Source: Ruegeria discodermiae
GTDB taxonomy: Bacteria; Pseudomonadota; Alphaproteobacteria; Rhodobacterales; Rhodobacteraceae
Direction: 5' to 3'
DNA: 64,000 bases
Assembly (NCBI RefSeq): GCF_030758345.1
Contig: NZ_JAVAMO010000001.1
Location: 186,001-250,000, forward strand
A model generated the notes under the pieces. It had not been told where the DNA came from. It searched no databases and was given only the letters and a program-made list of their open reading frames with translations. Both the position numbers and the translations under genes were made by a program. This document shows positions 49,929 through 57,771 of the stretch, piece after piece; positions within the stretch are counted from its first letter, which is position 1; each line of letters opens with the position of its first letter.

Positions 49929-50843
49929 ATGAAATCCATTCTCGCCGTCTTGACAGTGGTGTTCGCCATCATCGCTATCTGGTACGCCGCCAGCGTGCCG
50001 ATGAATATAAGGGGCGTGCTGGTCGAGGCGGAGCGGGCAGGTGAGGTCGTTGACCCGCCCAAGGCAGCAGACCGGCGTCAGATCGATGAATTGGAGCTGA
50101 TCCTCGACAACCCCTTTGCCATCGATGACACGTGGGAGCAGGAGCGGCCGCGACTGCCGGCACCGCATCAAGTGGCCGAGGAACTCTGGGACACCACTGT
50201 CGAGAAGAAGATCACATCGAAACGCTCGCTGGTCTATCACGCCTGGGTTACGCTGAGCGCGACACTGCTGGGTTTTGCCATCGGGACGGGCCTTGGCATT
50301 CTGCTGGCGGTCGGCATTGTGCACAGCCGTGTCATGGATATGTCGGTGATGCCCTGGGCGATTGTCAGCCAGACCATTCCGATCATCGCTCTGGCACCGA
50401 TGATCATCGTTGTGCTCTATTCGGTCGGCGTGCAGGGGATCATCCCCAAGGCGGTGATCTCGGCTTATTTGAGCTTCTTTCCGGTGGTTGTTGGCATGGT
50501 CAAAGGCTTGCGTAGCCCCGATGCGATGCAGCTTGATCTGCTCAGGACCTATAGCGCCAGCAAGGCGCAGGGGTTCTGGAAATTGCGGCTGCCAGCCTCG
50601 ATGCCCTATCTTTTTGCCTCGCTCAAGATCGGCATCGCGGCCTCGCTGGTTGGGGCCATCGTGGGCGAGTTGCCGACGGGTGCTGTGGCCGGGCTGGGCG
50701 CGCGGCTGCTCGCGGGCAGCTATTATGGGCAGACCGTGCAGATCTGGTCGGCGCTGTTTGCGGCGGCGATCCTGGCGGCCTGTCTGGTCGGGTTGCTGGG
50801 CTTGATAGAACGCGTCGTGTTGAAACGGATGGGGATGGCATGA
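49929..50843 (+). CDS. ABC transporter permease 1
   Basis: A 304-residue BPD-type permease. After a first TM (about 5-22) there is an unusual soluble stretch of about 75 residues (RGVLVEAERAGEVVDPPKAADR...), then the standard five-helix core. The EAA loop is LRTYSASKAQGFWKLRLPASMPYLFASLKIG, which docks on the ATPase. It overlaps permease 2 by ATGA. It is part of the pyrimidine importer. Confidence 0.9.
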   Translation: MKSILAVLTVVFAIIAIWYAASVPMNIRGVLVEAERAGEVVDPPKAADRRQIDELELILDNPFAIDDTWEQERPRLPAPHQVAEELWDTTVEKKITSKRSLVYHAWVTLSATLLGFAIGTGLGILLAVGIVHSRVMDMSVMPWAIVSQTIPIIALAPMIIVVLYSVGVQGIIPKAVISAYLSFFPVVVGMVKGLRSPDAMQLDLLRTYSASKAQGFWKLRLPASMPYLFASLKIGIAASLVGAIVGELPTGAVAGLGARLLAGSYYGQTVQIWSALFAAAILAACLVGLLGLIERVVLKRMGMA

Positions 50844-51685
50844 TGTTGATCCTTGCCGCCATGCTGCTCTGGGCCTTTGGCTGGTGGTTGAACCTGCGAC
50901 TGGCAGAGGGGCCATATGCGCATACGCGGGCCATTCAGGTGACCGTGCCGCTGATCTTCGGGCTGACCATCTTGATCGTGTGGGAGTTGCTGGTGCGCGG
51001 CTTGCAGGTACCGCTGGTCATCCTGCCGCCGCCGACGATGATTGCGGGGCGGTTTGCCAGCAGTACCGACATCCTCTGGGCGGATTTTGTGCAGACTTTC
51101 GTCAAGGGCGCGCTCAGCGGCTATATCATCGGCTGTTGCGCCGCCTTTGTGATGGCGATTGCGGTTGATCGGTCGCATTTCCTGCGGATGGGTCTGCTGC
51201 CGGTGGGCAATTTCGTGGCCGCGCTTCCCATCGTGGGTACAGCGCCCATTCTGGTGATGTGGTTCGGTTTCGACTGGCAGTCGAAAGCCGCCGTGGTGGT
51301 GGTCATGGTGTTTTTCCCCATGCTGGTGAACACCGTGGCGGGGTTGCGCGAAACCACCGCCATGCAGCGCGATTTGATGGAGACCTATGCGGCCAGCTAT
51401 TGGCAGAGCTTCTTCAAGCTGCGCCTGCCTGCGGCGATGCCGTTCATCTTCAACGGCTTGAAGATCTCGACCACGCTGGCGCTGATCGGGGCGATCGTGG
51501 CAGAGTTCTTTGGCTCGCCGACCCTGGGCATGGGGTTCCGTATCTCGACCAGCGTGGGGCAGTTGGCGCTGGACATGGTCTGGGCTGAGATTGTGGTGGC
51601 CGCCTTGGCGGGGACATTGTTTTATGGGGCGGTGGCGATGATCGAGAAGGCGGTGACCTTCTGGCATCCGTCGCAGCGTGGGTAG
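50840..51685 (+). CDS. ABC transporter permease 2
   Basis: A 281-residue BPD-type permease with two extra N-terminal helices (MLILAAMLLWAFGWWLNLRL; VPLIFGLTILIVWELLV). The EAA loop is METYAASYWQSFFKLRLPAAMPFIFNGLKIS. With permease 1 it would form a heterodimeric channel. It starts within the end of permease 1 and is followed by the binding-protein gene. Confidence 0.9.
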   Translation: MMLILAAMLLWAFGWWLNLRLAEGPYAHTRAIQVTVPLIFGLTILIVWELLVRGLQVPLVILPPPTMIAGRFASSTDILWADFVQTFVKGALSGYIIGCCAAFVMAIAVDRSHFLRMGLLPVGNFVAALPIVGTAPILVMWFGFDWQSKAAVVVVMVFFPMLVNTVAGLRETTAMQRDLMETYAASYWQSFFKLRLPAAMPFIFNGLKISTTLALIGAIVAEFFGSPTLGMGFRISTSVGQLALDMVWAEIVVAALAGTLFYGAVAMIEKAVTFWHPSQRG

Positions 51686-51745
51686 TCTGAAAAAATGAAA
51701 AGGACCTCGGAAACGAGGCGAAATAACCAACAAGGAGAGAAGAGA

Positions 51746-52732
51746 ATGAAAAAGCTACTGAGTGGGGCCGCGCTGGCATTGTCACTGGCCGCCAGCCCGG
51801 CACTGGCCGCCGATGAGGTGAAGCTGCAATTGCAATGGGTCACGCAGGCGCAATTTGCTGGCTATTACGTGGCGCTGGATAAGGGCTTTTACGAGGAAGA
51901 AGGGCTGGATGTGACAATCCTGCCCGGTGGTCCCGATATTGCGCCGCCGCAGGTTCTGGCCGGTGGGGGCGCGGATGCGATGCTGAACTGGATGCCCTCG
52001 GCGCTGGCGGCGCGGGAAAAGGGCCTGCCGGTGGTGAATATCGCGCAGCCTTTCAAAACGTCGGGCCTCATGCTGACCTGCTGGAAGGATACCGGCATTA
52101 CCGGGCCGCAGGATTTCAAGGGCAAGACCATTGGCGTTTGGTTCTTCGGCAATGAATACCCGTTCCTGAGCTGGATGAGCCAGGAAGGCATCCCGACCGA
52201 GGGCGGCGATGACGGGGTCACCGTGCTCAAACAGGGCTTCAACGTCGATCCGCTGCTGCAGCGGCAGGCCGACTGCATCTCGACCATGACCTATAATGAA
52301 TACGGTCAGGTTCTGGATGCGGGCGTGTCCGAGGATGAGCTGGTGACCTTCAAATACGAAGACATGGGCGTCGCCACGCTGGAGGACGGCATCTATGTGC
52401 TTGAAGAAAACCTCGCCGATCCCGCCTTTGCCGACAAGATGGCGCGGTTCGTCAAGGCCTCGATGAAGGGCTGGAAATATGCCGAGGAAAACCCGGAGGA
52501 AGCGGCGGGCATCGTTCTGGACAATGACGAGACCGGCGCCCAGACCGAAGCGCATCAGGTGCGCATGATGGGCGAGATCGCCAAGCTCACCGCAGGTTCG
52601 AACGGAAAGCTGGACCCGGCGGATTTCGACCGCACGGTGAACACGCTGTTGGCCGGTGGATCGGACCCGGTGATCACCAAGAAGCCCGAAGGGGCCTGGA
52701 CCCACGACATCACCGACAAGGCGCTGAACTAA
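51746..52732 (+). CDS. NMT1/ThiY-like periplasmic substrate-binding protein
   Basis: A 328-residue binding protein with a signal peptide (MKKLLSGAALALSLAASPALAA). The mature fold begins VKLQLQWVTQAQFAGYYVALDKGFYEEEGLDVTILPGG, the pattern of NMT1/THI5-type proteins that bind pyrimidines and their precursors. TIGVWFFGNEYPFLSWM and ADCISTMTYNEYGQVLDAG are part of the second lobe. AAGGAGAGAAG precedes ATG 51746. Genome context suggests a uracil-like or hydantoin-like ligand; exact specificity is not visible. A terminator follows. Confidence 0.91.
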   Translation: MKKLLSGAALALSLAASPALAADEVKLQLQWVTQAQFAGYYVALDKGFYEEEGLDVTILPGGPDIAPPQVLAGGGADAMLNWMPSALAAREKGLPVVNIAQPFKTSGLMLTCWKDTGITGPQDFKGKTIGVWFFGNEYPFLSWMSQEGIPTEGGDDGVTVLKQGFNVDPLLQRQADCISTMTYNEYGQVLDAGVSEDELVTFKYEDMGVATLEDGIYVLEENLADPAFADKMARFVKASMKGWKYAEENPEEAAGIVLDNDETGAQTEAHQVRMMGEIAKLTAGSNGKLDPADFDRTVNTLLAGGSDPVITKKPEGAWTHDITDKALN

Positions 52733-52755
52733 AGCTGCCTCGAAACTTCTCGAAG

Positions 52756-52780
52756 CGGGGCCTCCCGGGCCCCGTTTTCT
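52756..52780 (+). terminator. Terminator at the end of the pyrimidine operon
   Basis: A stem CGGGGCC / GGCCCCG with a 5-base loop is followed by TTTTCT. Confidence 0.85.
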
Positions 52781-52830
52781 ATTGCGGGAACCGCTGGCTA
52801 TCGCGCATATCGGCTTGGGAAGGAACACAC

Positions 52831-53598
52831 ATGTCCGATACAAGGCTTGAATTTGCAGAGGCTCTCGCGCGCCGGGCGGGGCAGTTGGCGGTTGATCTGC
52901 GCCAGCATCCCGACGGGCTGACCATCGACACCAAGGGCCCGCAGGATTTTGTCACCGCTGCAGATCTGGCCGTCGAAACGCTGATCCGCGAGGCGATTGC
53001 CGACGCCTATCCCGATGACGCGGTGCTGGGAGAAGAGGGCGGTCTGACCGGAGACGCCGCCGCCTGCTGGATCATCGACCCGATTGATGGCACGGCGAAC
53101 TACATGCGCGACCTGCCCGATTGGGCGGTGTCGGTCGGCTATTTCGATGGCAATGAGCTGACCCATGGCGTGATCTTTGCGCCTGATCACAGGGCGCTGG
53201 CCAGCGCCCGAACCGGCCAGCCCGCGCGGCTGAATGGCGCGCAGATCAGCGTCTCGGATCGCGTTGATTTCGATCGGAACATGGTTGTCCTGGGCTATTC
53301 CCAGCGCGTTGGCCTGAGCGATCATCTGGACCGGATTGGCCGCCTGCTTGAATCCGGATGCGAGTATCGCAGGCAGGGGGCAGCGACCATCGGCTTGCTA
53401 TCGGTCGCCGCGGGGCGGGTCGAGGCCTATTACGAACCCTCTCTGAATGTCTGGGACGCGGCCGCCGGGCTTGTGATTATCCGCGCGGCGGGCGGCGCTG
53501 TCGCCGCCCCGGCCTTTCCCGGTTTCCTGCAAACCCCCGGCGAGGTGATGGCGGCCAATGGCAACATGGACAGACTTGCCGCGCTCTGCCGGAATTAA
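52831..53598 (+). CDS. Inositol-monophosphatase-family phosphatase
   Basis: A 255-residue metal-dependent phosphatase. Metal ligands are in VLGEEGG (Glu), the diagnostic WIIDPIDGTANYMRDLP (Asp, Asp) and the C-terminal YYEPSLNVWDAAAGLVIIRAAGG (WDxAAG). Members act on inositol phosphates, histidinol phosphate or 3'-phosphoadenosine 5'-phosphate; which one is not visible here. The ATG has GGAAGGAAC upstream. Confidence 0.9.
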   Translation: MSDTRLEFAEALARRAGQLAVDLRQHPDGLTIDTKGPQDFVTAADLAVETLIREAIADAYPDDAVLGEEGGLTGDAAACWIIDPIDGTANYMRDLPDWAVSVGYFDGNELTHGVIFAPDHRALASARTGQPARLNGAQISVSDRVDFDRNMVVLGYSQRVGLSDHLDRIGRLLESGCEYRRQGAATIGLLSVAAGRVEAYYEPSLNVWDAAAGLVIIRAAGGAVAAPAFPGFLQTPGEVMAANGNMDRLAALCRN

Positions 53599-53740
53599 GA
53601 CCTAAACCTGCCCTTTCTGCCCTTTGGCGCAGAGAAGGGGTGGTGAAGCGCCTGAGGCTCAGGCACATATGGGCGCGACCCAGGCCTCGGCCCGGCGGGC
53701 AGGGGGTCTTGCTTCGCACAGGATCAAGGAGAGCACAGCC

Positions 53741-53938
53741 ATGAGCGGCGATTACAACATGTCGATGCGCAAATTCCTCAAGCAGGTTGGCGTGACCAGC
53801 CAGCAGGCGATCGAAGAGGGCCTGCGCAAGGCGGGCACGCCATCGGGCGGCGCATATGAGGTCAAGATGGTGCTGACCATCGACGGGCTTGAGGTGGAAC
53901 ATATCGTCACCGGTACCATCAAGGATGGCGACGCATGA
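53741..53938 (+). CDS. DUF6494-like small protein
   Basis: A 65-residue protein with an N-terminal NMSMRKFLKQVGVTSQQAIEEGLR helix pair and a C-terminal strand pair (KMVLTIDGLEVEHIVTGTI), which I recall as DUF6494. AAGGAGAG lies before ATG 53741. Its stop overlaps the start of the Mrp-type ATPase (ATGA), so a link to Fe-S cluster delivery is possible, by context only. Confidence 0.8.
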   Translation: MSGDYNMSMRKFLKQVGVTSQQAIEEGLRKAGTPSGGAYEVKMVLTIDGLEVEHIVTGTIKDGDA

Positions 53939-54996
53939 GCATTCGCGACGCGGTTCTGGCCAACCTCAAGAAGATCACCGACCCGGTCTCGGGGCAGGAT
54001 ATCGTCAGCGCGGGCATCGTGCGAGCGCTGAATGTCGAGGGCGACACCGTACGCTTCGTGATGGAGATCGACCCGAAGCTGGCCGAGCAGATGGAGGCGG
54101 TACGCGCGGTGGCTGAACGCGCTGCACGGGCGGTTGAAGGGGTCGAGAATGTCTCGGCCATGCTGACAGCCCATTCCGAGAAAGCACCGCCGGAGTTGAA
54201 GCCGAAACCAAAGCCCTCGCAGACCGGCCCGCAACCGGTGCCGGGCGTGGACCGGATCGTCGCCATTGCCAGCGGCAAGGGCGGTGTGGGCAAATCCACC
54301 GTCTCGGCCAATCTGGCCTGTGCTCTGGCTGCCGAAGGGCGGCGCGTGGGTCTGCTGGATGCCGATGTCTACGGGCCGTCGCAACCGCGTATGCTGGGGG
54401 TCTCGGGCCGTCCGGCCAGCCCGGATGGCAAGACGATCCTGCCGCTGCGCAATCATGGCGTGACCATGATGTCGATGGGCTTGATGACCAACGAGGATCA
54501 GGCCGTGGTCTGGCGCGGCCCGATGCTGATGGGCGCCCTGCAGCAGATGATGGGGCAGGTGCAGTGGGGGGCGCTTGATGTGCTGATCGTCGATCTGCCG
54601 CCGGGCACCGGTGATGTGCAACTGACGCTCAGCCAGAAATTCGCGGTGGACGGGGCCATTGTGGTTTCGACCCCGCAGGATGTGGCCCTGATCGATGCCC
54701 GCAAGGGGATCGACATGTTCCGCCAACTCAAGACGCCGATCCATGGCATGATCGAAAACATGTCCACGCATATCTGCTCGAAATGCGGCCATGAGGAACA
54801 TGTGTTCGGCCATGGCGGCGTGGCGAAAGAGGCCGAAGCGCTGAATGTGCCGCTCTTGGGAGAAATCCCGCTGCATCTCGATATCCGGATTGCCGCCGAT
54901 GACGGTGCGCCGATTGTGGTCAGCAAACCCGACAGCAAGCAGGCCGAGGCGTTCCGCAAGATTGCCCGCGACCTGATCGCCAAAGGACAGGCCTGA
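53935..54996 (+). CDS. apbC: Mrp/NBP35-family P-loop ATPase, Fe-S cluster carrier
   Basis: A 353-residue Fe-S cluster carrier. The N-terminal DUF59-like domain (about 1-75) is followed by a linker (PPELKPKPKPSQTGPQ) and the deviant Walker A SGKGGVGKST. Walker B/switch is VLIVDLPPGTGDVQLTLSQ. The cluster-binding CxxC is in HICSKCGHEEHVFGHGG. It assembles or transfers 4Fe-4S clusters to apoproteins. It is coupled to the DUF6494-like gene. Confidence 0.94.
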   Translation: MSIRDAVLANLKKITDPVSGQDIVSAGIVRALNVEGDTVRFVMEIDPKLAEQMEAVRAVAERAARAVEGVENVSAMLTAHSEKAPPELKPKPKPSQTGPQPVPGVDRIVAIASGKGGVGKSTVSANLACALAAEGRRVGLLDADVYGPSQPRMLGVSGRPASPDGKTILPLRNHGVTMMSMGLMTNEDQAVVWRGPMLMGALQQMMGQVQWGALDVLIVDLPPGTGDVQLTLSQKFAVDGAIVVSTPQDVALIDARKGIDMFRQLKTPIHGMIENMSTHICSKCGHEEHVFGHGGVAKEAEALNVPLLGEIPLHLDIRIAADDGAPIVVSKPDSKQAEAFRKIARDLIAKGQA

Positions 54997-54997
54997 G

Positions 54998-55672
54998 CAA
55001 TACAAGCAATGCCGCGCCTATGGCCGCGCGGTTCATGCTTGGGTCGACGGGCTGATCGGCGGTGCGGAAACGGCCACCGACGCGCTGGAATTCACCCGCG
55101 ATGTCGGCATGATGTGTGGAACGATTGCGGCGGTCACCATCACCGCGCCGGCCAGCATTCCGGCGGCGATCCTTGTCGGGGCCATCGGAAAATACGGCAT
55201 GAACTTTCTGGCGCGGCAGGTCGGGTCGAGCCGCTTCATTACCGCTCATGCCAACCGTCTGGCGGGCACGCAGTTTTCGCGCGGCATCGGTCGGTTTTTC
55301 ACCGGGGCGTAGCGAAAGGTGATCGAGGCCGAGCTGCAGATCGGCGCCAAGGCCGGAACCAAGCTGTTGGCCGATGTCTCGCGCCGGGCCACGATCAAGG
55401 TTCTGACACGGGTCGGTGTCGGCGGGGTGATGAAACTGCTGACCTCGGGCGCGCTGAAAAAGCTGTGGGACGGGCATACCAGAAATTTCGTGGCCCAGGG
55501 CGGGAAGAAACTGCAGGGCAAATCCGCCGAAGAGGTCGCGCATCGCGCTGCGGATGAGGCGATGAAATCCGGTCTGGCCGATGACATTTTCCGTGAGATG
55601 CTCAGGGCTTACGAAAAACAAATCACGGCGGAGATCGTCAAAGAATTGCGGGCGCATAACAAGAAGAAGTGA
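54998..55672 (+). pseudogene. Disrupted gene of unknown function (no start, in-frame TAG)
   Basis: One reading frame runs from the end of the Mrp gene to 55672 and has coding character throughout: QYKQCRAYGRAVHAWVDGL, then hydrophobic IPAAILVGAIGKYGMNFLA, then a basic helical C terminus ending ELRAHNKKK. It is broken by a single TAG at 55310-55312. No ATG, GTG or TTG lies between the Mrp stop and residue 37 of the frame. Either it is a decayed gene, or two short genes (55109-55312 and GTG 55319-55672). I recognise no family. Confidence 0.5.
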
Positions 55673-55804
55673 TGGGCATCGACGGAAAGGTTCGCCGCAT
55701 CTCCGCCGCCCCTACCGCAGCGGCTGACATCACAGAGCTCGTGAGAGTCCGTATCTTGAACATCCCGGTATTCATCGCATCACGGCATGGGGGCATGTTC
55801 TGCC

Positions 55805-57220
55805 TCAGTTGAGGTCCTCCAGCAGCCTGCCGTGTTTGCGTGTCTGGGCGATCACCTCGCCAAAAGTTTTGAACCCGCGCGCCGACAGCATTGGCAGCAT
55901 TGCCACCAGTACCTCCGCCGTGGCCTGCGCATCGCCCAGAGCCGTATGTCGCAGATTCTCGGGGATGGTCACGCCAAGCCGGTCGCAGAGCGCGTCGAGC
56001 GTGTGAGTTTCGCTGGCCCCGAACAGCACCGCGGAAAGCAGCACGGTATCCAGAATGGGATGATCCCAGGTCACTCCCATCAGCTTGGCGTCACGACGCA
56101 GAAACGCCATGTCGAAAGGCGCGTTATGGGCCACGATCACGGCGTCGCGGGCGAAATGGTGAAATTGTCGCCCGGCCTCGGCAATATCCGGCGCGCCCTG
56201 AACCATCGCATCCGTGACCCGATGGACCCGGGTCGAGGCGGGCGGGATGGGCTTGCCGGGATCGACCAGCGTGTCAAACACCTCGCCCTTGACCAGCCGA
56301 CCACGTAGCACGCGCACCGCACCGATCTGCACCACCGCATCCTTGTGCGGCAGCAAGCCGGTGGTCTCGGTGTCGAAGACAGCAAAGCAGAGCTCGTCCA
56401 GGCTGCGCGCCTCGATCGCCTTATCGCCCGGCGTTTCGAGCAGATCAAAATCATACACCAGCGGGCGGGCTTCTTCCGGGGCGATCTGCGCGACGCTTTC
56501 GTCAAAGATCAGCAGGTATCCGGCACCAGCACCCAGCGGCCTCAGGCGCGCGGCGTAGCTTTGCCTGCCGTCTATACTGGTGATCTGGGCGCTGACATCC
56601 TGTCCGGTCTTGTTCAGGCGGGCATGGGCGGCCCGAAGGTCTTCCCGGTTGAGATAGTCAAAGAGCGAGGCGTTGAGGCGCGGCGGCGCGACCTGCGCCA
56701 AAACCCCTGCGGCCTGTCCGTCATAGAGCGCGATCTGATGGGTCGGGCTGACCAAGACCATTGCGACCGGAATATCGGTCAGCAGCGCGGTCAGCCGGTC
56801 CTTTTCGGCTTTCAGCCGTGCCGTTTCCGCCGCCACAGCCTGCGCGGTCGCCAGCGTCTGATCCGAGACGCGCCCCGCAAGCCCGGCAGCGGCGGGGGCC
56901 AGATCACCCAGATAGCGCGCGGCATCGGTATCGATCTCAAGATCCAGCGCTGCTGCCTCGCGGGCCCGCAGTGACGCCGCGAGGCGCTCGATCGGCTTGG
57001 CGACGTTTTCGTCAAACAGCAGCCAGATCCCGGCGATCAGTGCCAGCAGGCCAAAGCCGATGATCAGCCCCGAGAAGACAAAGGCCTGCGGCACGCCTGA
57101 GACAGGCGCGCGCGCCGATCCCAGATAAAGCGCAACGCCGGTCAGGACCAGCCCACCCACTGCCAGCAGGCAAAAGAAGAGAAACACGCGCAGACGCAGA
57201 CTGAGGCCGCTTAGCATCAT
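55805..57220 (-). CDS. Membrane-bound sensor-like protein with DnaQ-type 3'-5' exonuclease domain
   Basis: The 471-residue protein has two N-terminal TM segments (about 9-30 and 45-67), a HAMP-like region (KPIERLAASLRAREAA), a coiled coil and a PAS-like domain (about 140-245). A DEDD exonuclease (about 280-455) follows. Catalytic motifs are FAVFDTETTG (Exo I), VAHNAPFDMAFL (Exo II) and HTALGDAQAT (Exo III). The active site is intact. Membrane sensing joined to a DNA polymerase III epsilon-like nuclease is unusual, but this layout recurs beside DUF294/CBS and symporter genes in related bacteria. It overlaps the upstream small membrane gene by 4 bases. Confidence 0.9.
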   Translation of the reverse strand: MMLSGLSLRLRVFLFFCLLAVGGLVLTGVALYLGSARAPVSGVPQAFVFSGLIIGFGLLALIAGIWLLFDENVAKPIERLAASLRAREAAALDLEIDTDAARYLGDLAPAAAGLAGRVSDQTLATAQAVAAETARLKAEKDRLTALLTDIPVAMVLVSPTHQIALYDGQAAGVLAQVAPPRLNASLFDYLNREDLRAAHARLNKTGQDVSAQITSIDGRQSYAARLRPLGAGAGYLLIFDESVAQIAPEEARPLVYDFDLLETPGDKAIEARSLDELCFAVFDTETTGLLPHKDAVVQIGAVRVLRGRLVKGEVFDTLVDPGKPIPPASTRVHRVTDAMVQGAPDIAEAGRQFHHFARDAVIVAHNAPFDMAFLRRDAKLMGVTWDHPILDTVLLSAVLFGASETHTLDALCDRLGVTIPENLRHTALGDAQATAEVLVAMLPMLSARGFKTFGEVIAQTRKHGRLLEDLN

Positions 57221-57738
57221 GCATCTCCGCAGAGCGCCCGGATCACCGCATCGCTGTCATCGGCGGCAACCCAGTCGGCATCAAGTATCGCACCGTCATC
57301 ACCGAACTCTGCACCATCGATCAGATTTGCGCGCCGCGATCCGGCGCAATCCACGAGGACCGGCAGTTTTGATACCGCAGCCCAGCGGCCAAAGAAATAG
57401 AGATCGGCCAGCCGTTGATCGGGCAGGGTCGGGTTGGTCTGGACCGAGGCGCGGTCCAGCGCGGCAAACCGGTCCACGTAAGGCGCGACATAGGTCCAGG
57501 GACGATAGATCGCGCGGCTGTCCACGGTCTCGATCACCTCGACATCCTCGGGCAGGGCGGCGGCAGTACGCCCATACCAGCTATACTCGCTGGAGATGGT
57601 GACCGCGATCATCGCCACACCGGCCCCGACCGGGGCCAGCCATTTGGGCAGCCGCCCGCCCAGCACCCGGTTCAACAGCATCACCACACCCGCCATGGCG
57701 ATCCCGGCAAATACCGTTGCGATCAGTTCCAGAAACAT
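57217..57738 (-). CDS. Membrane-anchored protein of unknown function
   Basis: A 173-residue protein with two N-terminal TM segments (ELIATVFAGIAMAGVVMLLN; WLAPVGAGVAMIAVTISS) and an extracytoplasmic domain (PEDVEVIETVDSRAIYRPWTYVAPYVDRFAALD...). GGGAGGAAAG precedes the ATG ending at 57738, rejecting a start six codons earlier. It is coupled to the exonuclease-domain gene and lies downstream of the DUF294 gene, so all three are probably one operon. No family is recognised. Confidence 0.75.
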   Translation of the reverse strand: MFLELIATVFAGIAMAGVVMLLNRVLGGRLPKWLAPVGAGVAMIAVTISSEYSWYGRTAAALPEDVEVIETVDSRAIYRPWTYVAPYVDRFAALDRASVQTNPTLPDQRLADLYFFGRWAAVSKLPVLVDCAGSRRANLIDGAEFGDDGAILDADWVAADDSDAVIRALCGDA

Positions 57739-57771
57739 CTCTTTCCTCCCATGCAAGCCCGCTATGGCGTC

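Noticed and set aside
55009-55557. 182-codon open frame after the Mrp gene
   Set aside because: Arg/Cys-rich composition typical of a shifted frame; the other frame (54998-55672) has sensible protein-like sequence.
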